Source: Euryarchaeota archaeon UBA549
GTDB lineage: Archaea > Thermoplasmatota > Poseidoniia > Poseidoniales > Poseidoniaceae
NCBI GenBank assembly: GCA_002495645.1
Contig: DAGF01000040.1
Span: forward strand, 1-8,076
Direction of reading: 5' to 3'
Length of the DNA stretch: 8,076 nucleotides
This document shows, piece after piece, positions 6,149-8,076 of this stretch. The notes under the pieces were generated by a model. The model was not told the DNA's origin. It did no database searches and worked only from the letters and a program-made list of their open reading frames with translations. The position numbers and the translations under genes were made by a program. Numbering within the stretch: the first letter of the stretch is position 1; each line of letters opens with the position of its first letter.

Positions 6149-6448
6149 ATGGGAAACTACACCTTTGACAACACCTACAACCTCTCTGACGAACAACTCC
6201 AGCAATTGGACGAGGCGGAGGAGCTGATGCTGAAGGGCGCCTTGGGAGGTGCCGAAACCATACTCTTAGCCATGCTTGAAGCCGACGAAACTTGCATCCC
6301 CGTCTTGTCCAATTTGGGGCACCTCTACGGTCGCCACCTCTCCGAATTCAAAACAGCAGTGGAGTATTACGACCGTGTGTTGGCCCTCGAACCCGACAAT
6401 GCATGGGCCCGTGATGCACGTCGACGCTACCTCCGCTATCTGGACTGA
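6149..6448 (+). CDS. Small TPR-repeat protein
   Basis: This 99-residue soluble protein is made almost entirely of tetratricopeptide-like helix pairs. Residues 16-46 form a first pair (DEAEELMLKGALGGAETILL). Residues 50-83 form a second and better one (LSNLGHLYGR, then FKTAVEYYDRVLALEPDN, the typical TPR turn ending in Pro-Asp-Asn), followed by a capping helix at 84-97. Such proteins are protein-binding scaffolds, and no catalytic residues are visible. The gene is 17 bp upstream of the FtsZ-like gene on the same strand, so the two are probably co-transcribed and may work together. The frame stays open upstream to a GTG at 6029, but the ATG at 6149 with its AAGGA site is a better start, and the extension is rich in Phe, Ser and Arg unlike the rest. 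The TPR assignment is firm; the function is unknown. Confidence 0.82.
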   Translation: MGNYTFDNTYNLSDEQLQQLDEAEELMLKGALGGAETILLAMLEADETCIPVLSNLGHLYGRHLSEFKTAVEYYDRVLALEPDNAWARDARRRYLRYLD

Positions 6449-6465
6449 AACACACACCAAAGTTC

Positions 6466-7407
6466 ATGGAGATGCCACGCACCGTGGCCGTCATGGACCC
6501 CTCCAACATTCTCGTTGCTGGAGTAGGGGGCATCGGCTGTGCTTGGGCGCAGCAAGCCCACGGAAAATGCGAGGGGAGCGCACATTTGGTGCTCATAGAC
6601 GCCGATGACACGAGTTTCAAAACCGGTGATGACACCCACGTGCTCCGGCTTGGCCACGCCCTTGACAGCGTCGGTTGCGCAGCGCTTCCCCCACTGGCCG
6701 AGCAACGGATGCGTGGCCTCAGCACGTTGACCAATCAACTGCTCCAATCCACCGAACTCGTCATCCTTCTGACGGGTCTCGGCGGCGGCGTGGGTACAGG
6801 AGCCGCTCATGAATTCGCCCGCCAGGCACGACAATCCGGCGCCGTGGTCTTGGCCGTGGCTGGCCTCCCGTTTGAGAGCCAGCCAACGAGGATGGAAATC
6901 GCGAGAGAAGGATTGGAACGCTTGGAAAAAACGGCCCACGTCACCGTTCGTCTATCCCTTGACCGCTTGGCTCGTCAAGCAAGGGAAAAAGGACAACTTT
7001 GGCAGATGGGAGCGGAATGGATAGAGGACCTCGTTGACGGCTTGGTTCGCACGTTGATGCGCATGGGCCTCATCAACCTCGACCTGATGGACTTGAGAGC
7101 CATCGTCGACCAGACCGGTGAGGCAACCCTCTTGGTCGGTGTTGGGCGTCCCGATGACCCAAAAGGCATTTTGGAAGCAGCCCTCAAAGCACCGCTCGCA
7201 GCCATGGACGTGGGTGGAGCCAAAGGATGCTTGATTCAGGTGGAGGGGGGCCTGGGCATGACCATCGGCCAAGTCGACGCCGTAGCAGACCTGTTCACCA
7301 GTGCCCTCGATAACGATGCACAAGTCATTCTTGGTGCCCGTGTAAGCGAAGACTTGCATGACACCATTCGGGTGGTTACCCTGCTCTCTGGAATTCGGCC
7401 AAGTTAA
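6466..7407 (+). CDS. Divergent FtsZ/tubulin-family protein
   Basis: This 313-residue protein has the order of motifs of an FtsZ GTPase. A Gly-rich first loop (AGVGGIG, 18-24) follows the first strand. The tubulin signature loop is GLGGGVGTG (104-112), with Val109 replacing the Thr of GGGTGTG. An LSLDRL stretch (163-168) stands where FtsZ has IPNDRL. The catalytic T7 loop is intact (G201-L-I-N204-L-D206-L-M-D209). The C-terminal domain is recognisable from DAQVILGARVSEDL (284-297). The protein stops at the end of this domain, without the linker and conserved tail that bind FtsA/SepF-type partners. It is therefore probably not the main division FtsZ but a paralogue that may bind nucleotide and polymerise. 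Start choice is weak: ATGs at 6466, 6472 and 6493 have no clear ribosome site, and the first strand begins near residue 14. It follows the TPR gene by 17 bp, and its stop overlaps the next convergent gene. Confidence 0.87.
   Translation: MEMPRTVAVMDPSNILVAGVGGIGCAWAQQAHGKCEGSAHLVLIDADDTSFKTGDDTHVLRLGHALDSVGCAALPPLAEQRMRGLSTLTNQLLQSTELVILLTGLGGGVGTGAAHEFARQARQSGAVVLAVAGLPFESQPTRMEIAREGLERLEKTAHVTVRLSLDRLARQAREKGQLWQMGAEWIEDLVDGLVRTLMRMGLINLDLMDLRAIVDQTGEATLLVGVGRPDDPKGILEAALKAPLAAMDVGGAKGCLIQVEGGLGMTIGQVDAVADLFTSALDNDAQVILGARVSEDLHDTIRVVTLLSGIRPS
7404..7407. other. Convergent stop-codon overlap (TTAA)
   Basis: The four bases TTAA hold the TAA stop of the plus-strand FtsZ-like gene (7405-7407) and the TAA stop of the minus-strand membrane protein (7406-7404). 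There is no intergenic space, so each transcript must end inside the other gene, antisense to it. Confidence 0.85.
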
Positions 7408-8076
7408 TCCAACAACTCGACTTCATCGTCCCATTCAACTTCACTCGCCAGGACATCGGGTTCTTTCCATTCAACGTCCTCGCCGATATCCTCCACCCCG
7501 TCACCCGGCACCTCTGCGCCCACCGAATCACCGGATGCATCAACTGAATCCTTACCTTCTGCTTGCTCAATCTGCGACGCTTCAGCAACGGGTTGTGGTT
7601 TAGATGTCGAAGGGTCAGGTGCAGCCACCGCTTCCTCAACGACGCGCTTGATGTGCTCTTCTGTGGCGGTCTGCCCCATGGTTTGGTCCAACACCCGGGG
7701 TTGCATCCAAAAGAAGGTCAACGCAACCACGAGGTGCCCCGCCATCATAACGGCACGGATGTCGTCCAAAACGGTGGTCAGCATGGCCACACTCCCCGCA
7801 TACGCATAGCCAAAGGCCAAGCCCATTGGAAGAGCGTTGTTGAGGTTGACCAGTTTGAGCGGTGAGCGGAATGAACGTGAGGTCAGACCCCAAATGGCCA
7901 TCAACACCGTGAACATCATGAGCAGGAATTCTTCAGCGACCAAGACTGCCGTATTTGGCGTGATAAACTGGTGCCGCCAAACGGTCAGCAGGTGCCAAGT
8001 AATCATCAACTGACTCAGGAAAAGCCAGCGCCCACCAAACCGGTGAAAATCTGCACGAGAAGACGCCCGCAAACGT
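7404..8076 (-). CDS. Four-helix membrane protein with acidic C-terminal tail (5' end probably outside the window)
   Basis: I do not recognise this family. The visible part is about 222 residues. Hydrophobic helices lie at about 12-32, 42-63, 80-101 and 105-125 counted from the TTG at 8072, and a hydrophilic tail of roughly 95 residues follows, rich in Asp, Glu, Ser and Val and ending in EVELLD. With an even number of helices both ends should be on the same side; basic residues before helix 1 and after helices 2 and 4 suggest the cytoplasm. The reading frame is open to the right edge (CGT precedes the TTG) and no ATG occurs before helix 1, so the true start is probably further upstream, or the TTG is used. 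The low-complexity tail may bind partners or metal ions. There is no enzymatic motif. It is convergent with the FtsZ-like gene. Confidence 0.75.
   Translation of the reverse strand, partial: RLRASSRADFHRFGGRWLFLSQLMITWHLLTVWRHQFITPNTAVLVAEEFLLMMFTVLMAIWGLTSRSFRSPLKLVNLNNALPMGLAFGYAYAGSVAMLTTVLDDIRAVMMAGHLVVALTFFWMQPRVLDQTMGQTATEEHIKRVVEEAVAAPDPSTSKPQPVAEASQIEQAEGKDSVDASGDSVGAEVPGDGVEDIGEDVEWKEPDVLASEVEWDDEVELLD

Noticed and set aside
6436..6939. Minus-strand open frame of 167 codons opposite the FtsZ-like gene
   Set aside because: The plus strand carries the tubulin signature and T7 loops in this region, and the minus frame has no domain.
1..8076. CRISPR arrays, tRNA or rRNA genes, insertion sequences
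   Set aside because: No spaced direct repeats, cloverleaf-like sequences, rRNA-like blocks or transposase motifs were found on either strand by eye.

Overview
The window most likely comes from an archaeon, and by overall impression from a marine member of the Thermoplasmatota (Poseidoniia / Marine Group II type). The reasons are strong Shine-Dalgarno sites of the GAGGTGATC kind, acidic extracytoplasmic domains, an FtsZ-family protein beside a TPR protein, and a cytochrome b/Rieske gene set without a recognisable cytochrome c1 or f. This placement rests on pattern recognition and not on a database search, so a bacterial origin is not excluded.

Region by region. Positions 1-116 are non-coding and hold two mutually exclusive hairpins downstream of the main operon. 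Positions 117-5959 are one minus-strand operon of five tightly packed genes. Read 5' to 3' they are: a secreted, C-terminally anchored protein with a CxCH motif (5959-5114); a 148-residue two-helix membrane protein (5117-4671); a Tat-anchored Rieske protein (4664-3819); a b6-type cytochrome b N-terminal half with four heme histidines and a Cys at the heme c-i position (3809-2943); and a 936-residue fusion (2927-117). The fusion joins a cytochrome b C-terminal half with a PDWY Qo motif, an extracytoplasmic beta-rich domain, and an HdrD/GlpC-like cytoplasmic module with two 4Fe-4S sites and two CCG domains. Positions 5960-6148 form a divergent control region rich in short odd-centred inverted repeats. 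Positions 6149-7407 on the plus strand encode a 99-residue TPR protein and a divergent FtsZ-family protein. Positions 7404-8076 on the minus strand encode a four-helix membrane protein with a long acidic tail; its stop codon overlaps that of the FtsZ-like gene and its 5' end appears to lie outside the window.

How the genes fit together. The operon looks like a variant quinol-oxidising complex III. Cytochrome b plus the PDWY half supply the quinone sites, and the Rieske protein takes electrons on the outer face. The CxCH protein has the overall layout of cytochrome f or c1 and may be the outer electron carrier. A heterodisulfide-reductase-like Fe-S module is covalently fixed to the inner face, where the putative heme c-i of cytochrome b should also sit. 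This suggests a bc-type complex wired to a cytoplasmic thiol/disulfide or Fe-S redox partner, and it is the most interesting thing in the window. The TPR/FtsZ-like pair is a separate transcription unit with no evident link to it.
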